Assembly: GCA_030446685.1 (NCBI GenBank)
Contig: JAUJMV010000020.1
Span: 30,843 to 72,658, forward strand
Length of the DNA stretch: 41,816 nucleotides
DNA from: Thermomicrobiales bacterium
Lineage (GTDB): Bacteria > Chloroflexota > Chloroflexia > Thermomicrobiales > CADCWN01
Reading direction: 5' to 3'
A program made the translations under genes and the position numbers. Below the pieces are notes generated by a model. It saw nothing but the letters and a program-made list of their open reading frames with translations, searched no databases and was not told the DNA's origin. Below, piece by piece: positions 32,398-39,652 of the stretch (position 1 is the first letter of the stretch; the number at the start of each line of letters is the position of its first letter).

Positions 32398-32430
32398 CGC
32401 GCCCCCCGTCCGCGGGCTGCCGGCCCCGGC

Positions 32431-34107
32431 CTACCGCTTCCCGTCGAGCCAGAGCTTCGGGACGTACTCGCCGCCGCGGCCGTAGTCGCTCTGGTAGTTG
32501 AAGCCCTTGACCCACGGCTGGGTGGCGATCGTGACGTTGCCGACCGCGCCCATGACGTAGTATTGCTGCCCGCCCAGGTAGCGCTGGAGCTCGTCGATCT
32601 GCTTCTTGCGCTCCGCCTTGTCGAGCGTCGCCGCCTGCTTCTCGATCATCCCCGCGAGCTGCGGGTCGTTGACCCCGGCGTGGTTGCGCACCCCCTTGGG
32701 GTGGTACATGTTGTAGAGATAGTCGTGCGGCTCCTGGAACGGCGTCTCCAGGCCCCACACCATCGTCCCCGGCTCGAACTTGCCCAGGAAGGTGCTGCCG
32801 ATGTAGGCGGAGTAGTCCTGCGGGCGCAGATCGGCCTGGATGCCGGCGTCCTTCAACTGCTTGATCACCAGCTCGACGCTCTGGTTGAAGGTGTTGCCGT
32901 AGGCGTTGAGGGTGGAGATCAGCGGCACCTTCAGCCCCCCCGCGAACCCGGCCTCCGCCAGCAGCTTCCGCGCCCCCTCCACGTCGCGCTTGAAGAACCG
33001 CGCGTTCGGCCCCATCTCCGCGCTCCGCGGGTCCAGGTAGAACGACTGCAGGCCCCCCGGCAGCGCGTTGTTGAGCAGCGCCTTGCCCTCGAAGAGCACG
33101 TTGACGATCTCGTCCCGGTCGAGCGCCAGGGAGACCGCCTGCCGCACGCGGACGTCGTTGAACGGCGGCGCGTCCACCCGCCAGTACATGAAGTAGAGCA
33201 GGTTCTGCGGGTGGTCGAGGATCTGCAGCTCGGGGTTCGACGCCGCCACCGCGGCCCGGTCGGTCTGCGACAGGCCGGTGATGTCGATCGACTTGGCCCG
33301 CAGGCCGGCGACCGCGGTGGCGTCCTCCGGCACGATCAGCAGGGCCACCTCGTCCACGTAGGGCGTGCCCGCGAAGTAGTAGTCGGGGTTGCGCTTGGCG
33401 ACGACCTGCACCCCCTTCTCGAAGCGGTCGAAGATGAACGGGCCGCTGCCGACGACCCGCTTGCGCGCGTCGCCGTCGGCCTCGATCACCTCCTTCGGCA
33501 TGATCCAGAACATCGGCGAGGCGATCGTCGTCTCGAAGGGGGCGAAGGCGTTGTTGAGCGTGAAGACGACCGTCCGCGGGTCGGGCGCCTGCACCCCCTT
33601 GACCATGTCGAAGTTGCTCTTCTGCGGGGAGACCTTGCGGAACCGCTCGAACGAATAGAGGACGTCGTCGGCGGTCACCGGGCGGCCGTCCAGCGGCGGC
33701 TTGTTCTGCCACTTGGCGTTGGCGCGCAGCTTGAAGGTGTAGGTCAGGCCGTCCGGGGCCACCTCGTAGCTCTCCGCCAGGTCGGGCACGGGGATGAAGG
33801 CGTTGGGCGCGATCCCCGGCCCGGAGTCGAACTTCAGCAGGCGGCTGTAGAAGAAGCCGGCGAACTCCTGGGCGCGGAAGGTCACGTTCAGGTAGGGGTC
33901 CAGGTCGGGCGGGTCGCCGGTCCACCAGCGGATCGTCAGGTTGCCGCCGGGCTTGGGCTGCCCCTCCGGCGCGCCGGAGGCCTGCGGCGCGGTCGCCGGG
34001 GCGCCCGTGGCCCCGCCGCAGGCGGTCGCGAAGGCGGCCAGCGAGCCGAGGATCATCGCGCGCCGGGTCAGGCGGAACGGCGCCGGCGTGGCCGGGGTCG
34101 TGCTCAT
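32431..34107 (-). CDS. Peptide-type ABC transporter substrate-binding lipoprotein (SBP family 5)
   Basis: A 558-residue extracellular binding protein of the DppA/OppA type. The N-terminus has a twin arginine (RLTRRAMILGSLAAFATAC) and a lipobox Cys at about residue 30, so it may be exported by Tat and lipid-anchored. The domain opens with PGGNLTIRWWTGDPPDLDPYLN and has the typical DGLTYTFKLRANAKW, DVLYSFERFR, VRQAVSLALDRDEIV and GNTFNQSVELVIKQLKDAGI segments. ATG 34107 follows GGGAGGGATGC; the N-terminal extension in the longer frame is unsupported. It is the first gene of the importer operon, read from the promoter at 34398-34426 through a 280-base leader. The ligand is predicted as peptides or similar. 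Confidence 0.9.
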   Translation of the reverse strand: MSTTPATPAPFRLTRRAMILGSLAAFATACGGATGAPATAPQASGAPEGQPKPGGNLTIRWWTGDPPDLDPYLNVTFRAQEFAGFFYSRLLKFDSGPGIAPNAFIPVPDLAESYEVAPDGLTYTFKLRANAKWQNKPPLDGRPVTADDVLYSFERFRKVSPQKSNFDMVKGVQAPDPRTVVFTLNNAFAPFETTIASPMFWIMPKEVIEADGDARKRVVGSGPFIFDRFEKGVQVVAKRNPDYYFAGTPYVDEVALLIVPEDATAVAGLRAKSIDITGLSQTDRAAVAASNPELQILDHPQNLLYFMYWRVDAPPFNDVRVRQAVSLALDRDEIVNVLFEGKALLNNALPGGLQSFYLDPRSAEMGPNARFFKRDVEGARKLLAEAGFAGGLKVPLISTLNAYGNTFNQSVELVIKQLKDAGIQADLRPQDYSAYIGSTFLGKFEPGTMVWGLETPFQEPHDYLYNMYHPKGVRNHAGVNDPQLAGMIEKQAATLDKAERKKQIDELQRYLGGQQYYVMGAVGNVTIATQPWVKGFNYQSDYGRGGEYVPKLWLDGKR

Positions 34108-34217
34108 GCATCCCTCCCAGGGTCGAAACCGCATCTCCGAAGGTGGACGGCAAACGGCTACCGCGCGGCGTGGCCCCCGCGGGGTGCGAGGGGCGCGCGT
34201 GCTGCTCGGGAATCTCC

Positions 34218-34325
34218 CTAGCGCCGGCTGGACGGCGCACCCGGAGCGGCGCGCGGGTGGCTCCGCGTCGGCCGGTGACGCGCGAGGGGGTCAACGAAAC
34301 CTGCGGCTCGGACGCCTACAGCCAT
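34218..34325 (-). CDS. Possible 35-codon leader ORF of the peptide-importer operon
   Basis: ATG 34325 is preceded by GGAGGGAAGTGCT on the minus strand, a good ribosome-binding site. The frame (MAVGVRAAGFVDPL..., Arg/Pro/Ala-rich) stops at TAG 34218, about 110 bases before the binding-protein start and downstream of the promoter. The composition is what random GC-rich sequence would give, so this is called only because of the ribosome-binding site and the unusually long leader. A regulatory upstream frame is possible. Confidence 0.25.
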   Translation of the reverse strand: MAVGVRAAGFVDPLARHRPTRSHPRAAPGAPSSRR

Positions 34326-34397
34326 AGCACTTCCCTCCGGAGCAAACCCCGCCAGGATCTCTTCACTTGTCGGCGCGAACGAGGGTACTGGATGAGG

Positions 34398-34426
34398 ATA
34401 CTAATCGAGGTCCGGCCCGCTGTCAA
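34398..34426 (-). promoter_or_regulatory. Near-consensus promoter of the peptide-importer operon
   Basis: On the minus strand TTGACA (34426-34421), a 17-base spacer and TAGTAT (34403-34398) form one of the best sigma-70 promoters in the window. Transcription would begin at about 34390 and run through the binding protein, permeases, acyl-CoA synthetase and probably the amidohydrolase. Confidence 0.75.
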
Positions 34427-34500
34427 GTGTGCCCAATCCCCCTCCCCCGGCCTGGGCGTGCCGCACAACCGCCCCGCCGGGGGCCGTCCCACCGCGCCAG

Positions 34501-34529
34501 TTGACAGCCCCCGCGGCGGCGGCTAGCCT
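34501..34529 (+). promoter_or_regulatory. Promoter of the LLM oxidoreductase gene
   Basis: TTGACA (34501-34506), 17 bases and TAGCCT (34524-34529) lie about 78 bases upstream of the ATG at 34608, divergent from the importer promoter. Confidence 0.6.
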
Positions 34530-34607
34530 CCCGCCACGGTCGCGCCGGCATCGCCGCCGGCGCCGGGGGCGGCGGATCGTCCGCGCAATGGGCGAGGGGG
34601 TGAGGGG

Positions 34608-35543
34608 ATGGATCGCGCGGATCGGCCCGGCCGGCGGGCGCTCAAGGTCGGCGTGCTCCTGCCGACCATCGAGGGCGGGATGGCGCGGGAGACGCCCCGC
34701 TGGGCCGACCTCCTGGCGATGGCCCGGCGGGCCGAGGCGCTCGGCCTCGATTCGCTCTGGCTCGTCGACCACTTCTTCTACCAGATGCCGCGCCGCGAGC
34801 GGCAGGCGGGCGTCTGGGAGTGCTGGTCGCTGCTGGCAGCGCTCGCGGCGGTCACCTCGCGCGTCGAGCTCGGCACCCTCGTCCTCTGCGCCGGCTTCCG
34901 CAACCCGGCGCTCCTGGCGAAGGCGGCCGACACGGTCGAGGAGATCAGCGGCGGGCGGCTGATCCTCGGGCTCGGCGCCGGCTGGAACGAGTACGAGTAC
35001 CGCGCCTTCGGCTACCCCTTCGATCACCGGGTCAGCCGCTTCGAGGAGGCGCTGACGATCATCCACGGCCTCCTCAAACACGGGGCGGTCGACTTCGCCG
35101 GCCGGTTCAGCGAGGCGCGGGAGTGCGAGTTGCGCCCGCGCGGCCCGCGCCCCGGCGGGCCGCCGATCCTGGTCGGCAGCAGCAGCCCGCGGATGCTGGG
35201 GCTGACGGCGCGCTACGCCGACGGGTGGAACACCTTCCACACCTCGCCCGAGGTCCTCGCCACCCGCCGCGCCGCGGTGGACGCCGCCTGCCGCGCGGCC
35301 GGGCGCGACCCCGCCACTCTGGAGCGCACCGCCGCCGTCCGCGTCAACCTCCTGGGGCGCGCCGGGAGCCAGGGCGCCGCCACGCCCCCGCTCGGGGGCC
35401 CGCCCGAGGCGATCGCGGCCGGCCTGCTCGCCTACGCGCGCGAGGGCGCGACCCACCTGCAGCTCATCCCCGACCCGAGCACGCTCGCGGGCATCGAGGC
35501 CCTCGCGCCGGTGCTGGAGCTGCTCGACCGCGCCGCCCCGTAG
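34608..35543 (+). CDS. LLM-class flavin/F420-dependent oxidoreductase
   Basis: A 311-residue luciferase-like monooxygenase family protein (TIM barrel). It begins LKVGVLLPTIEGG, then LARRAEALGLDSLWLVDH (first barrel helix and strand), RVELGTLVLCAGFRNPALLAK, and the family-typical SGGRLILGLGAGWNEYEYRAFGYPF. GGPPILVGSSSPRMLGLTARYADGWN is also characteristic. F420-dependent members reduce or oxidise varied substrates; FMN-dependent monooxygenases share the fold, so the cofactor is inferred. ATG 34608 has a GAGGGGGTGAGGGG leader. It is followed by glutaryl-CoA dehydrogenase after its own promoter and need not be functionally tied to it. Confidence 0.85.
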   Translation: MDRADRPGRRALKVGVLLPTIEGGMARETPRWADLLAMARRAEALGLDSLWLVDHFFYQMPRRERQAGVWECWSLLAALAAVTSRVELGTLVLCAGFRNPALLAKAADTVEEISGGRLILGLGAGWNEYEYRAFGYPFDHRVSRFEEALTIIHGLLKHGAVDFAGRFSEARECELRPRGPRPGGPPILVGSSSPRMLGLTARYADGWNTFHTSPEVLATRRAAVDAACRAAGRDPATLERTAAVRVNLLGRAGSQGAATPPLGGPPEAIAAGLLAYAREGATHLQLIPDPSTLAGIEALAPVLELLDRAAP

Positions 35544-35568
35544 CGCCGGCGCGGCGGGGCCGTGGCGC

Positions 35569-35598
35569 TTGACGCCTTTGCCCCCTTCCATTTACCCT
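35569..35598 (+). promoter_or_regulatory. Promoter of the glutaryl-CoA dehydrogenase/ETF locus
   Basis: TTGACG (35569-35574), 18 bases and TACCCT (35593-35598) lie about 75 bases upstream of the dehydrogenase ATG. The -35 and spacer match the promoters at 10909 and 13669. Confidence 0.6.
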
Positions 35599-35674
35599 GA
35601 CACTCTGCAAGGAAGGGCGGGAACGCCGGCAACAGCGTACGCGGGAATGGCTCACCGGGCGGGGGAGGGTCCAG

Positions 35675-36832
35675 ATGCTCGATTTCTACGCCGTGGACAG
35701 CCTGCTCGGGCCGGAGCAGCGCGCCATCCGCGCCACCGTCCGCGAGTTCGTGGACGCGGAGATCGTCCCGAACGTACGCGGCTGGTGGGACCGTCATGAG
35801 TTCCCAGGCGCGATCAAGGAGCGGTACGGCGCGCTCGGGCTCTTCGGCGCGAACCTGCCGGAGGAGTACGGCTGCGCGGGGGTGGACGACATCGCCTACG
35901 GCCTGATCAACTACGAGCTGGAGCGCGGCGATAGCGGGCTGCGCTCCTTCGCCTCGGTGCAGGGCGCGCTGGTGATGTACCCGATCTACGCCTACGGCTC
36001 GGAGGAGCAGCGCCGCCGCTACCTCCCCGAGCTGGCGGCCGGGCGCCTGATCGGCTGTTTCGGGCTGACCGAGAGCGAGGGCGGCAGCGACCCGGGCGCG
36101 ATGCGGACGCGCGCCCGCCGCGACGGCGACGGCTGGGTCCTCAACGGCGCGAAGATGTGGATCACCAACAGCCCGATCGCCGACCTCGCGGTCGTCTGGG
36201 CGAAGGACGACGAGGGGATCGTCCGCGGCTTCGTCGTCCCGACCGACACGCCGGGCTTCGGCGCCCCCACGATCGAGTCGAAGATGAGCTTGCGCGCCTC
36301 CTGCACCGGCGAGATCGTCCTGCAGGACTGCCGCGTCGGCCCGGAGGCGCTCCTCCCGCGGTCAGGGGGGCTAAAGTCGCCGCTCGGCTGCCTGACGCAG
36401 GCGCGCTACGGCATCGCCTGGGGGGCGCTCGGCGCGCTGGAGGCGGTCTACACCTGCGCGCGCGACTACGCCGCGACGCGCACCACCTTCGGCAAGCCGA
36501 TCGCCGGGCGGCAGTTGGTGCAGGACAAGCTGGTCCGCATGCTGACCGACCACAGCCTCGGCCTGCTGATGGCCCACCAGCTCGGCACGCTGAAGGGCGC
36601 GGGGCGGATGACCTTCGCCCAGGTCTCGATGGCGAAGCGCAACAACGTCCGCGTCGCGCTCAACGGCGCGCGCGCCGCCCGCGAGATCCTCGGCGGCAAC
36701 GGCATCACCACCGAGTACCCGGTCATCCGCCACATGCTCAACCTCGAGACGGTCGACACCTACGAAGGCACCCACGACATCCACACCCTGATCGTCGGCC
36801 GGGAGATCACCGGCCTCGGCGCGCTAGAGTAG
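35675..36832 (+). CDS. gcdH: Glutaryl-CoA dehydrogenase-type acyl-CoA dehydrogenase
   Basis: A 385-residue FAD-dependent acyl-CoA dehydrogenase. The sequence is closest in pattern to glutaryl-CoA dehydrogenases: an ERGDSGLRSFASVQGALVM substrate-pocket segment, FGLTESEGGSDP, the NGAKMWITNSPIAD FAD region, ATRTTFGKPIAGRQLVQ and the C-terminal RHMLNLETVDTYEGTHDIH, in which Glu364 is the expected catalytic base. Such enzymes oxidise and decarboxylate glutaryl-CoA to crotonyl-CoA in lysine and tryptophan breakdown, passing electrons to ETF. etfB and etfA follow directly. ATG 35675 has GGGGGAGGG 7 bases upstream. A heptamer inverted repeat separates it from etfB. Confidence 0.85.
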   Translation: MLDFYAVDSLLGPEQRAIRATVREFVDAEIVPNVRGWWDRHEFPGAIKERYGALGLFGANLPEEYGCAGVDDIAYGLINYELERGDSGLRSFASVQGALVMYPIYAYGSEEQRRRYLPELAAGRLIGCFGLTESEGGSDPGAMRTRARRDGDGWVLNGAKMWITNSPIADLAVVWAKDDEGIVRGFVVPTDTPGFGAPTIESKMSLRASCTGEIVLQDCRVGPEALLPRSGGLKSPLGCLTQARYGIAWGALGALEAVYTCARDYAATRTTFGKPIAGRQLVQDKLVRMLTDHSLGLLMAHQLGTLKGAGRMTFAQVSMAKRNNVRVALNGARAAREILGGNGITTEYPVIRHMLNLETVDTYEGTHDIHTLIVGREITGLGALE

Positions 36833-36833
36833 T

Positions 36834-36941
36834 GCTGAGGACTGAGGACTGAGGACTGAGGTGAGTGAAGCACGAACCGACGCACGAATCAGTGCTACGT
36901 CCGTCCCCACTTCGTCCTCAGCCCTCAGTCCTCAGTCCTCA
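36834..36941. repeat. Inverted heptamer arrays between gcdH and etfB
   Basis: GCTGAGG and three tandem ACTGAGG units (36834-36861) face GTCCTCA, GCCCTCA, GTCCTCA and GTCCTCA (36914-36941) across about 52 bases. The arms are complementary and could form a hairpin of 20 or more pairs. It lies between two co-directional genes of one pathway, so attenuation or mRNA processing is more likely than full termination. etfB begins 18 bases after the array. Confidence 0.75.
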
Positions 36942-36959
36942 GCGAAGCGGAGCGGAGCG

Positions 36960-37745
36960 ATGCGCATCCTGGTCTGTGTGAAGCAGGTCCCCGATCCGAA
37001 CACGGTGGTCTACCAGATCGATCCCGGCACGAAGCGCCTGGTGCGCGACGGGGTGACGAACGTGCTCGACCCCGGCGCGGAGGTCGCGCTGGAGGCGGCG
37101 CTGCAACTGGCCGAGCGGGACGGCGAGAGCACGGTCACGGTGGTGGCGATGGGGCCGGAGGACGCGGAGGACGCGATCCGGCGCGCGCTGGCGATGGGGG
37201 CGCACGACGGCGCGCTGATCACCGACGACGCGCTGGCCGGCTCCGACGCGCTCGGCACCGCCAAGGCGCTGGCGGCGGCGATCGGGCAGATCGGCTTCGA
37301 CATCATCTTCTGCGCCACCGAGAGCACCGACGGCTACAGCGGGATGGTCCCCGGCATGGTCGCCGAACTGCTCGGCATCCCGCACCTCTCGTTCATCCGC
37401 AGCCTGGAGGTGCGGGACGGCGTCCTGACCGGCCAGCGGGTCATCGCGCTCGGCTACCAGACCGTGCAATGCCCGCTGCCGCTGCTCGTCGCCATCGCCA
37501 GCGGCTCGCACGAGGCGCGCTACCCCGCCCTGAAGGGCATCATGGCCGCCAAGCGCAAGAAGGTCGAGGAATACACCCTCGCCGACCTGGACCTCGATCC
37601 CGACGACGCGGGCGAGGCGGGCGCGCGCGAGCGCGTGCTCGAGCTCCTGCCGGTCGAGGAGCGCCAGGCGGGCGTCATCGTCGAGGACAACGGCGACGGC
37701 GCGGCGCGCATCGCGGAACTGCTGCGGCAGCGGGGGGTGCTTTGA
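36960..37745 (+). CDS. etfB: Electron transfer flavoprotein beta subunit
   Basis: A 261-residue EtfB. It begins MRILVCVKQVPDPN, then LDPGAEVALEAALQLAE, VVAMGPEDAEDAIRRALAMGAHDG and the family-typical ATESTDGYSGMVPGMVAELLGIPHLSF. It continues with LPLLVAIASGSHEARYPALKGIMAAKRKKVEEY. With EtfA it forms the soluble FAD/AMP heterodimer that accepts electrons from acyl-CoA dehydrogenases. ATG 36960 follows GGAGCGGAGCG. The open frame extends upstream to 36861 but that part is heptamer repeat DNA. It is separated from etfA by a 216-base palindromic repeat element rather than being overlapped with it as is common. Confidence 0.9.
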   Translation: MRILVCVKQVPDPNTVVYQIDPGTKRLVRDGVTNVLDPGAEVALEAALQLAERDGESTVTVVAMGPEDAEDAIRRALAMGAHDGALITDDALAGSDALGTAKALAAAIGQIGFDIIFCATESTDGYSGMVPGMVAELLGIPHLSFIRSLEVRDGVLTGQRVIALGYQTVQCPLPLLVAIASGSHEARYPALKGIMAAKRKKVEEYTLADLDLDPDDAGEAGARERVLELLPVEERQAGVIVEDNGDGAARIAELLRQRGVL

Positions 37746-37958
37746 GACCTCTCCCCCGGCCCCTCCCCTACAGGGGAGGGGTGACTCGCTGAGAGAGGGT
37801 GGCCTACTGTCCGCGGACGGTGGAGGGGGAGGGTGCCTCGTTCGGGGGGCTTGGGCGTTCCGCGAGCGGTGTCGGCTGGGGCTGGGTGGCCCGAGGGGGC
37901 CGGAAGCGTGTGTGGGGTTGGCGCCCCTCCCCTGTAGGGGAGGGGGCGGGGGAGAGGT
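37746..37958. mobile_element. 213-bp palindromic element with hairpin arms (copy 1, etfB-etfA)
   Basis: The left arm (37746-37789: GACCTCTCCCCCGGCCCCTC... ending GTGACTCGC) contains its own hairpin CCCCTCCCCTACAGGGGAGGGG. The right arm (37923-37958) is the inverse, CCCCTCCCCTGTAGGGGAGGGG then GGGGGAGAGGT. The arms are inverted relative to each other, and the interior is non-coding. The right end GGGGGAGAGGT stands 3 bases before the ATG of etfA and supplies its Shine-Dalgarno. The length is nearly the same as the copy at 38918. Confidence 0.75.
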
Positions 37959-37961
37959 AAC

Positions 37962-38915
37962 ATGGGCGCGGTCTGGGTCTACAGCGAGATCTACGCGGGG
38001 CGGCCGGCGCCGGTCGCCCTCGAGCTGATCAGCAAGGCCGCCGAGCTGGGCGAGGCGACGGCGATCCTGCTGGGGCGCGACGCCGCGGGCGCGGCGAGTG
38101 TGGCGGGGGAGTACGGCGCGGCGCGCGCGATCGTGGACGCGCGCGCGGACTACGACGAGCACCTGGCGCCCGCGGCGGTCCCGACGCTGGCGGCGCTGGT
38201 GCGGGAGCGGCAACCGGCGCTGCTCCTCTTCGCGACGACCTACGACAGCCGCGATGTCGCCTCGCGACTGGCCACCCGCCTCGATCGCGGCGTCGTCACC
38301 AACGCGACCGGCATCGAGGCGGACGGCGACGGCTTCCGGATCCTGACGCCCTGGGGCGCGAACACGATCGCCGTCTGCGAGCTGACGGGGCCGGGGACGC
38401 GGATCGTGCTGGTGCGCCCCAAGGCGTTCACCGCCGTCAACAGCGGCGGCGCCTGCGCGGTCGAGCAGTTCGCCGGCCCGCTCGACGCGGCGACGACGGC
38501 GATCCGCGTGGTCGAGACGGTCGAGGAGACGACGCAGGGGCCGCTGCTCTCCGACTCGAAGATCGTCGTCGCGGGCGGGCGCGGCCTGGGCAACGCCGAC
38601 AACTTCGGGCTGGTCGAAGAGTTGGCCGACGCCCTCGGCGGCGCGGTCGGGGCCTCGCGCGCGGTCGTCGACGCCGGCTGGCGGCCCTACGGCGAGCAGA
38701 TCGGCCAGACCGGGGTGACGGTCAAGCCCGACGTCTACATCGCCTGCGGCATCTCCGGCGCGATCCAGCACCTCGCCGGGATGAAGGGGGCCAAGACGAT
38801 CATCGCCATCAACAAGGACCCCGAGGCCCCGATCTTCCGCAGCGCCGACCTCGGCATCGTCGGCGACGCCCTAACCGTGCTGCCGCAACTGATCGCCGAG
38901 GTGCGGCGAGGGTGA
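37962..38915 (+). CDS. etfA: Electron transfer flavoprotein alpha subunit
   Basis: A 317-residue EtfA. The N-terminal domain begins [26 protein letters not shown]. The C-terminal FAD domain carries [42 protein letters not shown], then [31 protein letters not shown] and [21 protein letters not shown], all canonical. It pairs with EtfB to carry electrons from glutaryl-CoA dehydrogenase and other dehydrogenases to the membrane oxidoreductase encoded downstream. ATG 37962 uses a ribosome-binding site donated by the right arm of the preceding repeat. Another copy of the repeat begins three bases after its stop. Confidence 0.92.
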   Translation: MGAVWVYSEIYAGRPAPVALELISKAAELGEATAILLGRDAAGAASVAGEYGAARAIVDARADYDEHLAPAAVPTLAALVRERQPALLLFATTYDSRDVASRLATRLDRGVVTNATGIEADGDGFRILTPWGANTIAVCELTGPGTRIVLVRPKAFTAVNSGGACAVEQFAGPLDAATTAIRVVETVEETTQGPLLSDSKIVVAGGRGLGNADNFGLVEELADALGGAVGASRAVVDAGWRPYGEQIGQTGVTVKPDVYIACGISGAIQHLAGMKGAKTIIAINKDPEAPIFRSADLGIVGDALTVLPQLIAEVRRG

Positions 38916-38917
38916 CG

Positions 38918-39129
38918 GACCTCTCCCCCCGGCCCCTTCCCCGGCGCGGGGAGGGGGTGACTCGCCGCGAAGGGATCGGCTTTCCAGCAAGGGGGAACAT
39001 CTCGGTCGGGCGTTCCCTGTCCGCGCCGGCGGGTAATACACTTCGAGGGGATCGGCCGAGGGACCAGGCTACGGCGTTGCAACGAGTCACCCCCTCCCCG
39101 CGCCGGGGAGGGGGCCGGGGGGAGAGGTC
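38918..39129. mobile_element. 212-bp palindromic element with hairpin arms (copy 2, etfA-DUF559)
   Basis: The left arm (38918-38965: GACCTCTCCCCCCGGCCCCT...GTGACTCGC) and the right arm (39083-39129) are inverse copies differing at about one position over 46 bases. Each contains a CCCCGGCGCGGGG-type hairpin. The interior of about 117 bases has no coding sequence. The right end GGGGGGAGAGGT stands 8 bases before the ATG of the DUF559 gene. Confidence 0.8.
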
Positions 39130-39136
39130 TACCGCC

Positions 39137-39520
39137 ATGAGCGGCATCATCACCGGCCAGCGCGTCCCTCGCGACAAGCTCGACCGGGCGAAAGGGCTGC
39201 GGCGCGAGATGACCGCGGCCGAAGCGCGCCTCTGGCAACACGTCCGCGCCAATCGCCTGGGCGGCCTCCGCTTCCGGCGGCAGCAGATCATCGCCGGCTT
39301 CATCGTCGACTTCTACTGCGAGGCCCTGCGCCTGGTCGTGGAAATCGACGGCCCCGTCCACGACGATCAGACTGCGGACGACCGGGAACGGGAGCGCGTC
39401 CTGGCCCGGCGCGGCCTGACCGTCCTGCGCTTCACCAACGACGCGGTCATGCACAACCTGCCGGCGGTCCTCGCCCGCCTCCAGGCCCTCGCCCACGGGC
39501 GAGCCGGGCCGCCCCCGTAG
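39137..39520 (+). CDS. DUF559 endonuclease-like protein
   Basis: A 127-residue protein of the DUF559 family (restriction-endonuclease-like/Vsr-like fold). Characteristic parts are [39 protein letters not shown] with Asp58, [10 protein letters not shown] with Glu69 and Asp71, and the C-terminal [25 protein letters not shown]. The D...ExD pattern fits a PD-(D/E)xK-like metal site. ATG 39137 has GGGGGGAGAGGT upstream from the repeat arm. It interrupts an otherwise functional etfBA/EtfD-like series and is bracketed by copies of the palindromic repeat, which suggests it arrived with them. The family's biological role is not established to my knowledge. Confidence 0.8.
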   Translation: MSGIITGQRVPRDKLDRAKGLRREMTAAEARLWQHVRANRLGGLRFRRQQIIAGFIVDFYCEALRLVVEIDGPVHDDQTADDRERERVLARRGLTVLRFTNDAVMHNLPAVLARLQALAHGRAGPPP

Positions 39521-39602
39521 GCGGGGGCGTCGGCCACAATTGTTTTCATCGAGCGAGCGCCGCCGAGCGAATCACCCCTTTGGATCGGGCGCGAACCGCC
39601 GA

Positions 39603-39647
39603 GCGAGTCACCCCTCCCCGCGCCGGGGAGGGGCCGGGGGAGAGGTC
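39603..39647. mobile_element. Lone right arm of the palindromic element (copy 3)
   Basis: GCGAGTCACCCCTCCCCGCG...GGGGGAGAGGTC is the same arm as at 39083-39129, without a left partner nearby. With the left arm at 38918 it brackets the DUF559 gene as an inverted pair 730 bases apart. Its end provides the Shine-Dalgarno for the ATG at 39653, 6 bases later. Confidence 0.75.
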
Positions 39648-39652
39648 ACACC

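Larger units (their letters stand above)
34108..34607. other. 500-bp divergent regulatory region
   Basis: The region separates the leftward peptide-importer operon from the rightward LLM oxidoreductase gene. It holds a near-consensus promoter in each direction (34398-34426 minus, 34501-34529 plus) about 75 bases apart. The leader of the importer is about 280 bases long and contains one small open frame with a good ribosome-binding site. No riboswitch motif that I know was recognised. Confidence 0.6.

Noticed and set aside
31582..34294. Long open frames on both strands over the binding protein and permease
   Set aside because: These are shadows in other frames of the binding protein and the DppB-like gene; no start site or motif is present.
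38912..39520. Longer version of the DUF559 protein with an N-terminal extension
   Set aside because: The extension is a translation of the palindromic repeat. ATG 39137 has its own Shine-Dalgarno and begins at the family's normal start.
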